This document shows, piece after piece, positions 31,705 to 45,205 of a stretch of 64,000 nt of DNA. The stretch is from NCBI GenBank assembly GCA_020465985.1, contig JAANYP010009673.1, positions 179,483 through 243,482 on the forward strand, in the 5' to 3' direction. Below the pieces are notes generated by a model that worked only from the letters and a program-made list of their open reading frames with translations, had not been told where the DNA came from and ran no database searches. The DNA comes from Centrapalus pauciflorus. Its lineage: Eukaryota; Streptophyta; Magnoliopsida; Asterales; Asteraceae. Position 1 is the first letter of the stretch, and the number at the start of each line of letters is the position of its first letter. The translations under genes and the position numbers were made by a program.

Positions 31705-34324
31705 CATGGATAACGATCTGTAAAAAACATCTGGGTTAAATCACAACAGAAGTAGAAAAATGCAGATATATTCTCAAAAATACTGCTAACATGGCCAAAT
31801 AATTCAAAAAAAAAAAGAAGAAAATATTTTTGCTGCTTATCTACTCGAATATGTTTCCAAATAATTAAAGGTTACAAGATATCAATTTAAATAGCATAAA
31901 TAATTTGAAAAATTACTGCTCACATGGTCAATTGAACAATTCAAAACAAATTATATTTTGTTGTTGCTTGATTGGTCGACTTATCCCTTATTTAAAACTG
32001 AGATAACAACTTGCAACTAATATCTGGATAAAATCACAACAGTAAATATAGGAAAAAAAGTTTCAAACCTGGAAAATTGTTGATTCATCACATTATCCAT
32101 TTTTTAAATAATATGAAACCTGGGACTTTCTTGCTTATATAGTGGGTTAAATATAACAAACTGTAAGATAAACATGCAGGAGAAAGAATATGTACTATTA
32201 TATATAGTGACCATCAACATATTCGATAAAAGAAGTATACCATTAACATCAAGAGTATAATAATCAACGAGACGAAGGAAGACTAGAAGATGCTTTCAAC
32301 TCCTGTGTATCAACAGTGTCTACATGAAAAAAAAGAAAGGTAAGTAACTTCTTTAATCTTCTTTCAATATTCTGAAACAACATACAAAAATGACAAACTT
32401 GGGATAACATAAAAACCGGAGAAAGTAGAAAAAAGAATTCAAAGTGAAATATTGAACATATTATTCAACATCACCACATACTCATGTTCATAATTTGATT
32501 TAATAGATTTTCACCTTTTGATGATTTTTTACTAAAATAAATTCAATTCAAGACTCTGTTCTTTGCTGTTATATTAGGTTTGTTCAAAGTTTTTTGTTTC
32601 ATTTACAACTAAATCATCACCTAAACTTCTATAACATTGCATCCTTATTGAATGCACACAGTTTTTTAGCTTTTGATTATATTTACATAAAGATCTTCAA
32701 TTCAAACCCGTTACTACTTTTCTATTGGGGTTGTTTATAAATTTTGTGTTCCATATGTGATTATAAATCACCACTTATATTGTATATAATTCTATCCTAA
32801 TTGATTTGACAGTGTTTTAAGGAAACTGCAAGTCATTCCAAAATAGAATTGAGCAAGTTAGTGCTTATTATTGATTCACATACTTAAAACACATGTGTTG
32901 TGAACTGCGGTCCGTTTAACTTAGGGTTGTGATTTCGGTTCTATCCATCAACTTTGATCGATATGAGTTATTTTGATGCTTGGGTTTTTTTTCCTGTTTG
33001 TATAGTAGGCACCAACTTAGGATTATGTTTATGCTTAGTTGCGTGTTGTTTATTTTGCTAATTTGGTTTCCTTCTTTTATCTTTGTATCAGCATGATTTT
33101 TTTTCTTTTGATTTTAAAACCCCACACCCACGTGTTGCTCTCCTCCTATTCCCCATGAATTTCTCTCCAAAATATAATCTAGCTGTTTAGCATTCCTGTT
33201 TCAGCTTGATGAAGAAAAGCAGGGAATCAGGTATGAACACAGTTAATTTCTAACTTTCCTTTATGCATATATGTATATAAATATGTTACTTCATTTAACA
33301 CGTTAACCACACTTCTTTCGAAAACAAAACACATAGAATTACCTGATAGGTGAGTACCACTCCAACAAAGAGATGATGCAGATATATGGTGAGTCATCAT
33401 CCTATTTATAGTTCTTTAAGATACTAATGAGAAACAAACAACTATATATGATTAACTATGTTTCCTCTTTTTATGCAGATCGGATATCTCAGATGCATCA
33501 TTCTAAGAAGAATAGAGAAGTAAGAAGAAGAATAGAAAAGTAAGAGAAATACAAGAAATATCATATTTCTCCAATTTAACATAATTCCATTGTGCTTACC
33601 TTTAATCACATGGGTTTCATGGCATCTAAATTTCCTTAATTTCTAGGTAGCTTCAATTTGCCTTTCGTTTCAAGGTCAAATTATCCACTCACTTTGTTTC
33701 TATTTATTTTTATTGCTAGGTAACTTCTTAATTTCATGTAAACTCCTAGTGTGTGTACTAAGAAGAGAGGTTCCTACCGTCATGAGAACCATGAGTAATA
33801 ACATCTACTTAAAAGGAAAAACCTTGGTGACATGCCCCGTTAGTCTACGAATCTACGTGCATCATCTTGAAGGTAGTAACCGGTTATTAAAGCAGTTTCT
33901 ATGTATTAGTTAGTAATTAAGTTACCCTATTTGATTCAATTCCTTTCAATTATTATTGTAGTTTTTCATTATCTGAAGTAATTTTAGATAGTTATCAATG
34001 TTATAGAATAGAATATATTGATTTTTGGTATATAATTTTCATGATTAATAAATGATTATCTTAAATAATTTAAAAAAAAAGTATGATTCTCCTCATGAAG
34101 TACCCTATAAATGCCGAAAGTTATGAGTTTTTTATGCATTTATATAAAACATCGGTCATGGTGTGCATTGTATGCATAGTTGCAACTAGAAAAAATTTGA
34201 GATGTCATTTGTAACTAAATCAAAAAATTGGTGGGTGATTGAAGGCTCATATGGTAAATTTGCAGACATCATTATGTGTTTGAAATGCTATCATCACCGA
34301 GAGCAATCAGGGTCGTCTTATTAG

Positions 34325-34503
34325 TGAAAACATGTTGTTTTTTGTGGAAAAAGTCAGGTTTGATTATGAAAAAAACAAAACTTTTTCAAAAACTGGATTG
34401 AAAACAATAACTCGAGACTTTCTTAGGAATAAATAAAACAGAGGGACTAAATCGCAAAAAAAAAAAATAACGAAAACATGTTGGTTTTTTTAATATTAAA
34501 CCC
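34325..34503. mobile_element. Truncated MITE E family copy
   Basis: It keeps 'gtgaaaacatgttg', 'ttatgaaaaaaacaaaac', 'ggagggactaaatcgc' and the right end 'atattaaaccct', but lacks the left half. It matches the right part of the copy at 24797. Confidence 0.7.
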
Positions 34504-35299
34504 TATAATAAGTACACATAACGATCACAAATTCGCAGGACAAGGAAATTCTCAAAATCCTCATCACAAGCATCACGTGTGTTCCATCATTGTGCTAGGC
34601 ACCCAAAACTCTTATGTTTGATTAATCGATTCCTATATGGTTGTTGTGTTTTGATCATAGGTTTTTGCTCGAGAACATGAAAACGTGTTGGTAGGAAAAT
34701 AAGCAGATATCCAAATCAAAAGGATCTAAGGGACTTGTGGGCAGATTATATGATTAAAGGAACAATATTCAAACTTGCTAGCTGATGTGTAGCTAAAACC
34801 ACCACGTAAGTTATTGAACATCGTTATGAACTACGATTTCTACCCATTTTGATTAGTATGATTTTCATATTTTATTATCACAACTAATTAATTTTATTAT
34901 TTTACATTGACGTCATTATTTTAATTTGAAAATATTATGATTCTAAACTCTGATCCACCTATGGAAGCATGTAGTTTGCTTTACATTTAATACTTTTTAC
35001 CATACATTTCTTTACGTTGTGAGTGCATCGCTTAAAAGAAGAACATTGTCGAGTAGATTTAGGGATATATGATTTCTGGCCCTAAACACAAATGCATGTA
35101 TAAAGATTGTTTGCAATTATTTCCAGCCCTAGATACTGACACTATAATATGTACGAAATACAAATCACCTGTACATATTACACACTATCACCGATTCACA
35201 ATAAGCAAATATATTATTTATGTTTTAAACCTGTTATATTTTTATGTTTCTTTCGAAAATTAGAGACCCATACATAAAACACAGATCTAGAAATTGATA

Positions 35300-35930
35300 A
35301 ATGAATTTAAGCAAAGGATCTTAAAACAGAGTCAAGATATCCAGAAATTGATTTGTTGCAAGTGCTACTCATGAGAAATCTGAAGCAAATCAAAAGTAAC
35401 AACGAGATAAAAACAATACCTAATATTAGGGTTTTGGACGGCGGTGGTGACTCTGGTTCTGGTGGCGGCACTGCACCTGGGACGACCACAACGACCCTGG
35501 TCAGCGGCGGTGGTTGTGTGGTGGTGGCAACCAAAAGAGACAAAGATAGGGTTTGGTTGCAGTAGTCGAGTGGAAGAGATGAGTGTGGGTGATTGTCGAG
35601 GGAGAGAGGCGGAGCAGTGAGGAGAGTGGTGGTCAGGTGACGGTGGCGGCTAGGGTTTGGCCGTCGACGAAGAGCAGAGAGGAAGAGCGAGTGAGCGAGT
35701 AAGTGAGAGTGAGCATGATTGAGACGAGTAGGTGAAGTTGATGGATATTGGAATCACGGCGGAGAGAAAAAGCACGGTGGTTGTCGCCGGTCGGTAGAGA
35801 GAGAGAGAGCGATGATGGTGTGTGTGCGTGTCTGTGAGGAGGCGAAGAAAGAGGGCAGAGTAGAAAGGGGAAAATCGGGATCCGACCCGGGGAGTTTGAC
35901 CCGATCCAGTTTTCCTAAAATCAAATAGGT
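35300..35930 (-). other. GC-rich block in the Helitron, possibly a captured gene 5' end
   Basis: This segment is far richer in GC than the region and on the minus strand begins with CT-rich, leader-like DNA. A 78-aa minus-strand frame (35307-35543) starts MSLLVATTTQPPPLTR and has a proline-rich stretch followed by a hydrophobic segment (ILGIVFISLLLLICF). A donor-like GTATTG near 35429 falls inside this frame. Captured first exon plus promoter is one reading. I recognise no protein family. Confidence 0.3.
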
Positions 35931-36414
35931 TAATAAATTGAAATTTAAGATAAATAATATTTACATAAAAAACACAAAATTAAATTAACAAAACACAGAA
36001 GTTAAGAAATTAACAAATAATGAAATTTCAAACATAAAAAATCAAGTTAACACATCATAAAATAAGAAATCGAGTTAATAATATTATTAATAAAAATTTG
36101 TAACTTTATTTCATTATGTTTACCAAAAATAAATAAATAAATTAAATCTATACTTGATGTTGAATTAAAACTATTATCCAAATGTGCATAAAAATAAACC
36201 GACATCCAGTAAAATATATTTTGTTGTGTCATTATTTAATTAAAAAAATAAAAATTATGCAATTGCACATCACCCGAGCAACGCACGGGTATTCAACTAG
36301 TTATTATTACCATTGGCATGTCAATCCATAAAGGAAAAAAATTCTAAAAACAAAACAGGACTTTTGGTTTTTGATGACTATGATTCTTGACATTATATAT
36401 ATATACATACAATT

Positions 36415-37417
36415 TGTTGGGGTATTCGGGTTTGGTAAGAAAGAATAAGAATATAAGTGTTGGCCCTGGATATCTTATGATCGTGAAAGTTTACATTCCG
36501 ATAACAATAATTTGCCCAAAGCTGGGTATCCAAATTTTGTTGTGGGATAATACACAAGAAGATTTCTTTCCACTAGACTTGTGATTGAACAAAGTTTGTA
36601 TATATAGTCATGTTGTAATTAACCACCATAAAGCCAAAGGTTGTAACCACCGTCATAAAGCTAAATGTTGTAACCACCACCATAATGCAAAAGGTTGTAA
36701 CCACTATAAGGCAAAAGGTGGCCAAAGGTTGTATCCACTTTATAATAAAGTTACACTTTCAGGCCAACCTTATACAAGTATGTACTCCACACCCCCAAAC
36801 TTGTTATAGGTCCAACCTGAATCAACTACGGGTTACACATTATGCTAAAATAATAATATTTCTTTCCCATTTTAGCATAACAAAAAGAAACCATATATAC
36901 AAACAAAACAAACTTATGCATAAATGAAAATGTCTTGAAGATTGAATTTTCATCTTAACGAATTATACAAATCAAACATTCGAGAATAAGGGTGTTCTAA
37001 GAATTAAATCCTTCAACCGATTTGAATACATGACGATAATCCACACAAAAGTTTAAACAATTCCAAAGTCTAAAAACCCGACACCTAACTAGCCTTGTGT
37101 CCCATCCATTTGTGAATAAATACAAAGTTAAGTCCAAAACTTTGTTGAAGCGGCTCTTCTTATTCATATAGGTGACTCTTTTCCATCATGCATCTGCACA
37201 TGCATTTTATCAAAAGAATCAACCCCTTTAACATGCAGTACCGAGCACATCCTTTGGGATGACATAATAAACATGTGCTCCAATCTTATAGTGTAAGCTT
37301 TCCATATTGAATTAAACTTTTAGCGTTATACTAAAAGGGAATTGAGTATCCTACCACATAAGATTAAAAAGACTTCAATCCCATCCCGATAGCAGACTTG
37401 TGCACTAAGTCTCATGC
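36415..37417. mobile_element. LTR-like fragment left of the LARD insertion
   Basis: TGTTGGGGTATTCGG at 36415 resembles a Copia LTR start. The following DNA has an LTR-like style, with no ORFs and many short repeats. It is cut at 37418 by the LTR of the LARD-like element, and no partner LTR was found. Confidence 0.35.
36613..36740 (+). repeat. ~27-bp tandem repeat, four to five units
   Basis: Units of the form 'ttgtaaccaccaccataaagcaaaagg' begin at 36613, 36641, 36668 and 36695, with a shorter degenerate unit after 36728. Confidence 0.8.
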
Positions 37418-37818
37418 TGTTGGGAATTCGTATCGTTTTTCATAAAAAACCATAAACATTAATCTTATTAACGCACAGCGGAAGCTTTTTAAAATCACGA
37501 ATTCCGTACACGGATCATCAAGTATACATAAGATAAGTAATCGAGAAAGCAATAAAAATCCGTACCTTTGTATTCTATGACAAGAATACACAAATGAGAT
37601 GCTTTCGGTATCCACCGATGATGACACGATCGAGCGGCGCCAGATATGCAATTAAACACACGAAGAACGGGAAAACCAAACACGCAATTGTGTGTTTGGT
37701 TCGTACGGCCAGAAAAAAACCATCACACACACATCCGCCATGTGTGTGTGTGCGGCCATCATAATCCCATTAGGTCACACACAAAATGTGGGGATGTCCC
37801 ATATATATACACACACGG

Positions 37819-37910
<92 letters not shown>

Positions 37911-38437
37911 CTTTAATATATTAATATATATCTTAATAATTATCTTTATTATTTAAATCTTATATAATTATCTCTATAATTATATATCTATTAAATAATA
38001 TTTATCTTTTATATATAATCTAATAATATATAAATTACTAGATAATTATTTATGATTATCTCTATTTATTTGTTGATAATTATCCATCTAGTTATCCAAT
38101 AATTAGATGATAATACCAATTCAAATAAATACATCTTTTATTTAATATCTAATAATAAATAAAAGACTAGATAATTATTATTTAATTATCATCCAATGAC
38201 AATTAAATCACTACAATATCTAATATTGCACTTTTAGTCCCCGTACTTTGAGATATAATTAATCATCCATTAATTTAATCTCAATGATCATTTCGTGTCA
38301 TAAACCATATCATATATTATTTATTCAATTGTTTAATTGCATCTGCTCAGTTGTGCTCATCGGTGTGACCCTCAAGTGTTTTATGAAATCAGCCATGATG
38401 CAGTAGTAATGTCATCTTTACACACAATACACTAACA
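37418..38437 (-). repeat. 3' LTR (left copy) of the LARD-like element
   Basis: Spans from TGTTGGGAATT to ACACTAACA, 1020 bp, including a long (TA)n run at about 37819-37906. A hairpin of paired 'cacacacatccgcc' and 'atgtgtgtgtgtg' blocks lies near 37720-37755. The poly-Ile/Tyr ORFs here are translations of the microsatellite. Confidence 0.85.
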
Positions 38438-38460
38438 TACTCCCACTTGTGTAAGACGAC
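38438..38460 (-). other. Polypurine tract of the LARD-like element
   Basis: On the minus strand, AAGTGGGAGTA immediately precedes the LTR start TGTTAGTG. Confidence 0.7.
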
Positions 38461-40439
38461 ATACTGTCCTGCAGCATGCGCTTAAAGGAGGTCATGGCTA
38501 GACACTTTAGGCAACCAATGTCATAAAAACTCTGACTCCCATTCGGACATTCTTGTTGAAACAGCCTTCCAAAAAGAAACTTAGGTTATATCCCATGCAT
38601 CGCGATATTTCAATGTGAATGCTAGGCATGGATTAGATCAACCGTAGCAAACATGGTTATGTTTCTCGACTCCCTGATCTCATACTGAACTGTAACAGAC
38701 AGATTAGAACACATCAGTTCTGTCCGAGCATGGCCATGCATTTCTGTCAGTATCGATCGCCGATGGGCCCAGGAATATCTCTTCTTAGTTAAAAGAAGGT
38801 GCAAATCCCATATTGACTATCTAGGCCTCCAGCACGACTCCCACTGCAACCAGCCTCGAACCGTTATGATCACCCAGTTACGGATGACGTTAGGTTAGGC
38901 CAAATGTACAGCAGCACCCGCACTAAAGTACATAGACATCTCAGGTACTAAGGATTACCTTTTTGAGACGACTCATGACTATGATCCACAAAGTGGTCTC
39001 AATCGGTGGGTCAGTCCAATATTTGTTCGCAACTACCTGTGAATTTGGTCCAACCTTTGCTATATTCATCACCATGAATATCAACAAAAAACCGCAGTAG
39101 CCTTTTAATTCTCTTTGTGGTTCCCACGACAACAAGCAGCTATGGAATAATTTTAGAATAACTTTAATTTTATTCTTGGATTTCTAAAACATGCAAAATA
39201 GAACGACATTAAAGATATCATGTTGAACTCCTTTATCTCAATAAACATAACACGATTTCCATCAATTTAATGCTACTGTTCCTTTATCAAATGTAACGGT
39301 AATACGATCTATCGAAAATTTAATTTCAGACATGATCTTAGTGGGAGTGTTCTCTAGTTAACTGACTTAACTTCCATTACCGTTTATCTTTGAAAAATTT
39401 ACACTAGTTCTTTATTACAAGTTCTTTGTAATATTATTCAGACCCATTCTGAATCTCCTTACAAATTTCTATCCATTATCTTTAGAGGAACTGGTAAATC
39501 ACTCATAAAGACACCAGGATTAAAATTTAGGAGCTCTAGCAATTCAGATTAATTGCTACTAGTGATACGTTTAGATGTTTAGTCTTGAATCTGACAGTAT
39601 GCAGTTTATCTATATCTTAACAAGATATCTTTAATAACATTGTGTTCAACATTTGTGATATGTATCCATAACCACCAGAACCTGGTTATCGACAACATTT
39701 CTTGTAGTGTTCCGTCAAGTTTGCCAACGAGTGTTTAAACAAGTCAAAGGCTATTACTTGACTAACCATCACACAAGTTGTATACATTTCACATGTAATT
39801 TTATAAAATGCGATTACTTCTTGTCTAAACAATCCTGACTTCTCAAGTCTAATTATTTCTGACAAGTGAAGTGAATTAACCTCCATGTAACTCCTTTACA
39901 TTTAATTCTGCATTTTATTAGTTTCTATATAATCACGGATGACTATCCAACTCATATAATCTCTTGAACTAACTTTCAATAATTAACAAGTTCAATGAAA
40001 CTGCATTTGAACACTTGAACAATTTACACAACAACATGGTAACCTTTTTTATCTGAATATGACTACTAGCTTGTCCAATCTCCATTGACAAGTTACTATT
40101 CAAGCTCCACTTGAATCAATAGTCTATAATCATGGTTTAGTAATTTTAAACAATAGGAATTTCAAGCAATAAATTTTCAACTCCAAACTTTTTTTTATTT
40201 ATCCCAAAAATATTTGCAGGAAATTCAACTATAAAGTTGTTTACTACACCATGATAAACTATTGATGACATGAAAATAGTGTCCAGCAGAGTATTCTCTA
40301 AGATGTCTCTATGCTCCCACTGAATCTGTCATCTCTTTTCACTTCATTTTAGTCATTGCAGACATTATGCATAAAACTTTGTTCAATTGGGTATCACATA
40401 TCCAAGAACAATAGAAGTGACTGATTCAGATACACGAAG

Positions 40440-41340
40440 TCTCAATGCGGTCAACCTTGACCGTTTCCAAGTACTTGGGACAATTCCTTTTCCAGTGCCC
40501 AGTTTCCTAGCACTCAAAGAATTTGTCATCCTTGGATTTGACTTCTCTGGTTCTAGGTTTTAGCTACTTGTTAGCTTTAACCTCCGGCTTGGAAACTTAC
40601 TTTTCCTTCCGTCTCTTTCCCTATCTTCTCTCCTTAATCATCCGCTCAGCAGTCTATAGCATCTGATGCAGCACACTGATCATCTTCTCCATGCATATTG
40701 TAACTAATTACAAATTGCTAAAATTCCTTCAATAAGGAATTGAGAATCAGATTCGTGGTCATATCCTGTGTCACGGGATACCCAAGTCTGCTAAGATGAT
40801 CCAGATAACCTTTCATCTTCAGCAAATGGGGTCTAACAGTTGTTCCTTCTGCCATTCTGCAGGAGTTTAGAGCCTAGTCGTATATGTTTCTCAGTCCGAG
40901 CCTGAGTCTGGAACATATCCTTTAGCCGGCGATACATCTAGTAAGCTAGGACATCCATAAAGTTAGTCCGCAGCTAAGATGTCATGGTCGCTAGCATTAG
41001 ACAGGCAACATCGACCGAATCCTCAGAGTGCTTCTTGTGGAGATTTCTCTCCTCAACTGTAGCAGTCTATGCAAGAGCAGGTCCTGGTGCCCTTTCCAGG
41101 ACATACGACTTTCACTCTGTACTCAGAACATTAGTCAGATCTTATTCCCAGTTCAGGAATTGCTTCTTTTGAGCTTTCCATTTCCCGAATGGTCCTCAAA
41201 GTAGCAATTTTGCGCTTTTAGGGAAGATTTTCAATAGGAGGAGGTTGAGGATGGAGATTGACGTTATCATTGTTGTTGTTGTTGTTGTTATTGTCATTAT
41301 TATTATTTAAACCGCTTCTACCTCTGCCTCTTTCAACCAT
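40440..41340 (-). pseudogene. Decayed Copia gag remnant
   Basis: On the minus strand a start MVERGRGRSGLNNNN near 41338 is followed by an asparagine-rich run. Further on come gag-like pieces (MAEGTTVRPHLLKMKGYL and 'LILNSLLKEF', then 'YNMHGEDD') near 40860-40700. A damaged zinc knuckle with 'ETGHWKRNCPKYL' lies near 40460-40510. Several stops and frame changes interrupt it, and the first zinc-knuckle cysteine region carries a stop. In Copia elements gag forms the cytoplasmic particle; this copy cannot encode a functional one. Confidence 0.65.
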
Positions 41341-44197
41341 CTAAAACAATTTTTCAAAAATTAGTATTTGATTAACCATTAATAAATCAATAACCCAAAA
41401 CTCAGAAAATGATTTATTAATCCTAAGAACCTTTTTACTTATTCATGCACCCAACGGAGGCTGAACCTACATGAATAAGCTACTCAGGCAGGCAACTTAT
41501 TACCAATTACAACCCCTTTGCAACTCTTAGATCTTATGAGATTTTCAATTTCTTAAATTGATCATGTTTAATCTCATCCACACCTTGGGCAACAGTCTTA
41601 CTGAGGAACCACCACTGACACACACCATATAACAACTGCAAGTCACTGGCCCAAGTCTCACTTAGGATCCGCATTGCTTACCTCACAGCTCTCCGAGTTT
41701 GCGGCGTAAGCACCCAACGAAGGCTGAACCTACTTACGACGACCGGTCACCGTGAGTGTCACTATATGGACGGTGTGTTGTGTCAGATTTTTAATTTGGG
41801 TTTATAACCAGTCTCTTACCAAGAACTAGTGGTCAGTCAGGTTAGTCAGCAGGCAGGATCCTTTCGGTTCTAAACCTTTCAGAAATTCCTACAACCACAG
41901 CCCGAGCGAGACTGTCCTAGACACCACCTATTCTGGTAAACAGTCCAGTTAATGTACCAGTTTTAAGAATTTCAACTCTTTGATCATATGACATTTTAAA
42001 ATAAATCTATTTTTATTTGAAAACTAATTTCATAAAAATGTCATATCTAACGCTCGACAAAATAATTAAAGTTTCCAATTTAAACTTCCTTTTAAATACT
42101 TTAATTTTTCATCAAAAATGATTGTAGTTTTAATTTCTTTTATTTATCTACTTTGTCACCACAACCACGCAGATATAAATAAAGCATAAAGAAATAAAAC
42201 ATACAATCACATCGTGACATAGCCTTGCCGAAACTAAATTGGTTTCCGAGAGCCATACGGACAAACCAATTAGGTCAAAACCTAAGGGACAAAATCAACA
42301 CACAAGGCAAGAAGGTTGAACTCTTTCAGCTCCCACTAGCCTCAGCATCCGATGATGTCTCCGAGCGTCCTTGATGGATGACCTTCTTCTTGATGGACAT
42401 CTTCGCCAAGATTTTTTTTACATAATTTTAATCTAAATACATTTGCCTATTTTCTAACCTATTACAGATTACATCATAAATCCGGGATTCCAATGGCACG
42501 CAGGCCTTCCCAAAAATAACCAATAATAAAAATAGCAAACATCACGATTAAATAAACAACCATCACAAACAAGGGGTCTCAAGGCTCGGCTATGTCACAA
42601 ACATAAATAAAGCAGTAAAACTTGTAAATAATCCAGAATTCATTTTCATCTTGACATGAAAATAATTCCAAAACCAATTAATCCACCATTAATTGAAGTA
42701 AATATGTCCAATATCGTTCTTAAATTAAACACGGTTCGTAAACTCGAAATTTAGGAACACTTTCCATAATTAGAAACTTTTTCCCGAAAAATTCAAATTC
42801 AATTCCATCTTTGCATTATCTTTGGATTCTAAACTACACTTTTCTTAAAATATTCAATTAACAATTCAAACACCTTTGAAACTTAAACTTACTATTTTAA
42901 GAAACTTTTTATTAAACAACCTTTAATAAATATAGTTTTATTTTCAAATAATATTGATAAATAATTTAAACTTCCTTTAAATAATTATCAATTAACTATT
43001 ATTTAATTGAAACACTTTTCAAAATAAATAACTAAACTTTATTTAAAATGTCAATTTTCTAGATAAACAATTTTACCAATAAAATATTTCTTTTAAAATA
43101 TTTAAAGAAAATTGACCATCTTTAAATAATACCAAAAACTTTTCTTTATGGTTTTAAACGATTTCTACCAAAAACGTTAATGTCGAGATCAAATCTCAAA
43201 ACATTAAACCATGACCGAGCATGAAACTCAAAGTCACGATTTCATCAATTTGAAAATGGAATCCTTAAATTAAACTCTCTTTAATTTAATAATGCTTTTT
43301 ATGGAACTAAATATTGAATGCATAAATTAAATCTAGTTTATGAATTAAAATTACCATTAATTTTAATTTCAACATTAAAACTTAACTTTTAATTAAAACC
43401 GATTTAATTTAACGACGAATTACCGGAAAACGGAAACGAACCAACTTAGTTAACCGACTCATACTCGGGTTCAATAACCCATATGAACCGAAAACAAGTA
43501 GGGTATTAAACCCTTTGACGGCTGAAATTAATCGAAGCCATTAATCAACTCACTTTGATTATTTCGATTTCCATATTCCAATTAATCGTTTAATTATCGA
43601 ATCGAATAATATTTAAACCGATTTGCGAATTTTATAAAAAAAACTAATAAAGTCTCCACTTTAATTTTATAAAACCGAAAACATATTTACATATATTTTG
43701 TCACAAATGTCTAAACATTAATAACCAAACACTTTTGATTTATTGATTCGATTTTAACGCATTTAATTTAATCGTTCGAGTTTAACCGTGAATTAAACGA
43801 CACGACGGAACAAATAATCCATCACCTCGGCTACCACATCACAACCGAGAGGTCATGGGTCTCAACCCACGGCCGAAATCTCTAGGTTTGATTTCGCGAA
43901 CCGAAACGTTTAATTTTCCGACTTTAATCAATTAAACACTTTTAAACAATCAACCATCAACTAAATAAAACGAACTAAGGTTTCAAAATCCCGAGTTCCG
44001 AGAAACTCCAAGGTTGGCCGAGAATCACCATGGGGTTTCCAAAACCTTTGGTCGATTTTCTCCAAGCCGAATCAAAACCTTAAACATTTTAATTATCGAT
44101 TCCGATCGTTTAAACACTTTTAATTATTAAAAATCAAAACTTTAAAAAACGTTGGACATAAATCCTTGAATAATACTATCATTATGTTACTTGAGAT
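41341..44197 (-). other. Noncoding 5' internal region of the LARD-like element
   Basis: Lies between the primer site and the gag remnant. It has no long ORF. It contains AT-rich stretches and moderately GC-rich parts near 41640-41900 and 43800-44060. This fits a large leader of a LARD-type element. Confidence 0.5.
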
Positions 44198-44210
44198 GGC
44201 TCTGATACCA
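44198..44210 (-). other. Primer-binding site of the LARD-like element
   Basis: The minus-strand read TGGTATCAGAGCC follows the LTR end with one intervening base. It matches the initiator Met tRNA type. Confidence 0.85.
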
Positions 44211-44211
44211 C

Positions 44212-44626
44212 TGTTGGGAATTCGTATGGTTTTTCTTAAAAAAACAAAAACATTAATCATATTAACGCACAACGGAAGCTTTTTAAAACTTACGAATTCC
44301 ATACACGGATCATCAAGTAAAACATAAGATAAGTAAATGCGAAAGCAATAAATTCGTACCTTTGTATTCTATGACAAGAATACACGAATGAGATGCTCTC
44401 GGTATCCACCGGTGATGACACGGTCGAGCGACGCCAAGTATGCAATCAAACACACGAAGAACGGGAAAAACACACACATAATTGTGTGTGTTTGGTACGG
44501 TTTGGAACACCACACACACACCTTCAAGTGTGTGTGTGCGGCGGCTCCACCTCAAAACAAAACCACACACCCTTCTTAGGTTTGATATATATCTATATAT
44601 ATATTTTGTGTGTTGTTAGCCGTATG

Positions 44627-44706
<80 letters not shown>

Positions 44707-45120
44707 CAGGTTCATCAGCGTACCTATAAGATTCCAGCGTACCCAGCGTACCCTAATGTGAATGATCATTCACATATATTTTTTTTGAATAGACGTACAT
44801 AAGACAACATTATAAGACTTTTTTCAAAAGAAGCAACATCATAAATCTTGTGAATGGTAAAAAAAGATCATGTGAATGGTCATTCACACCATTCACATTG
44901 TGTGAAATGACCATTCACATGGATGACCATTCACATAAATATGCATTGAGCATTCACATAATTTTTAAGGACACAGAAAGTGTGAATGTATGTGAAATTC
45001 ATATATCATGCGTATAACATTAAATTAAACATGGTTATGAGAAAAAAAATTTAAAAAAAGTTTTTTAAGGTTGGTACCTTCGGGTGCACTTGATTTCGAG
45101 AGATACTATTTTGAACCTGA

Positions 45121-45205
<85 letters not shown>

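Larger units (their letters stand above)
31120..36300 (+). mobile_element. Probable non-autonomous Helitron, about 5.2 kb
   Basis: The 3' end is well formed: the stem ACCCG-AG...-CGGGT (36272-36290), ten more bases, then CTAG at 36297-36300 followed by T. The 5' side is less certain. 'ctatatattttagtag' near 31121 leads into 'ttgccgacggagcagagag' and 'gctgacgtggca', motifs I associate with plant Helitron 5' regions. No Rep-helicase ORF is present. The interior includes exon-like pieces with splice motifs and a GC-rich block, so it may have captured host sequence. Confidence 0.5.

Noticed and set aside
35719..35928. 69-aa plus-strand ORF in the GC-rich block
   Set aside because: Arg/Gly/Glu-rich translation of purine-rich DNA without homology that I recognise; the minus strand looks more like a leader.
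37646..37916. ORFs rich in Ile-Tyr
   Set aside because: Translations of the TA microsatellite in the LTR.
40984..41172. 62-aa plus-strand ORF in the LARD-like element
   Set aside because: It is antisense to the decayed gag region of the minus-strand element, so a shadow frame.
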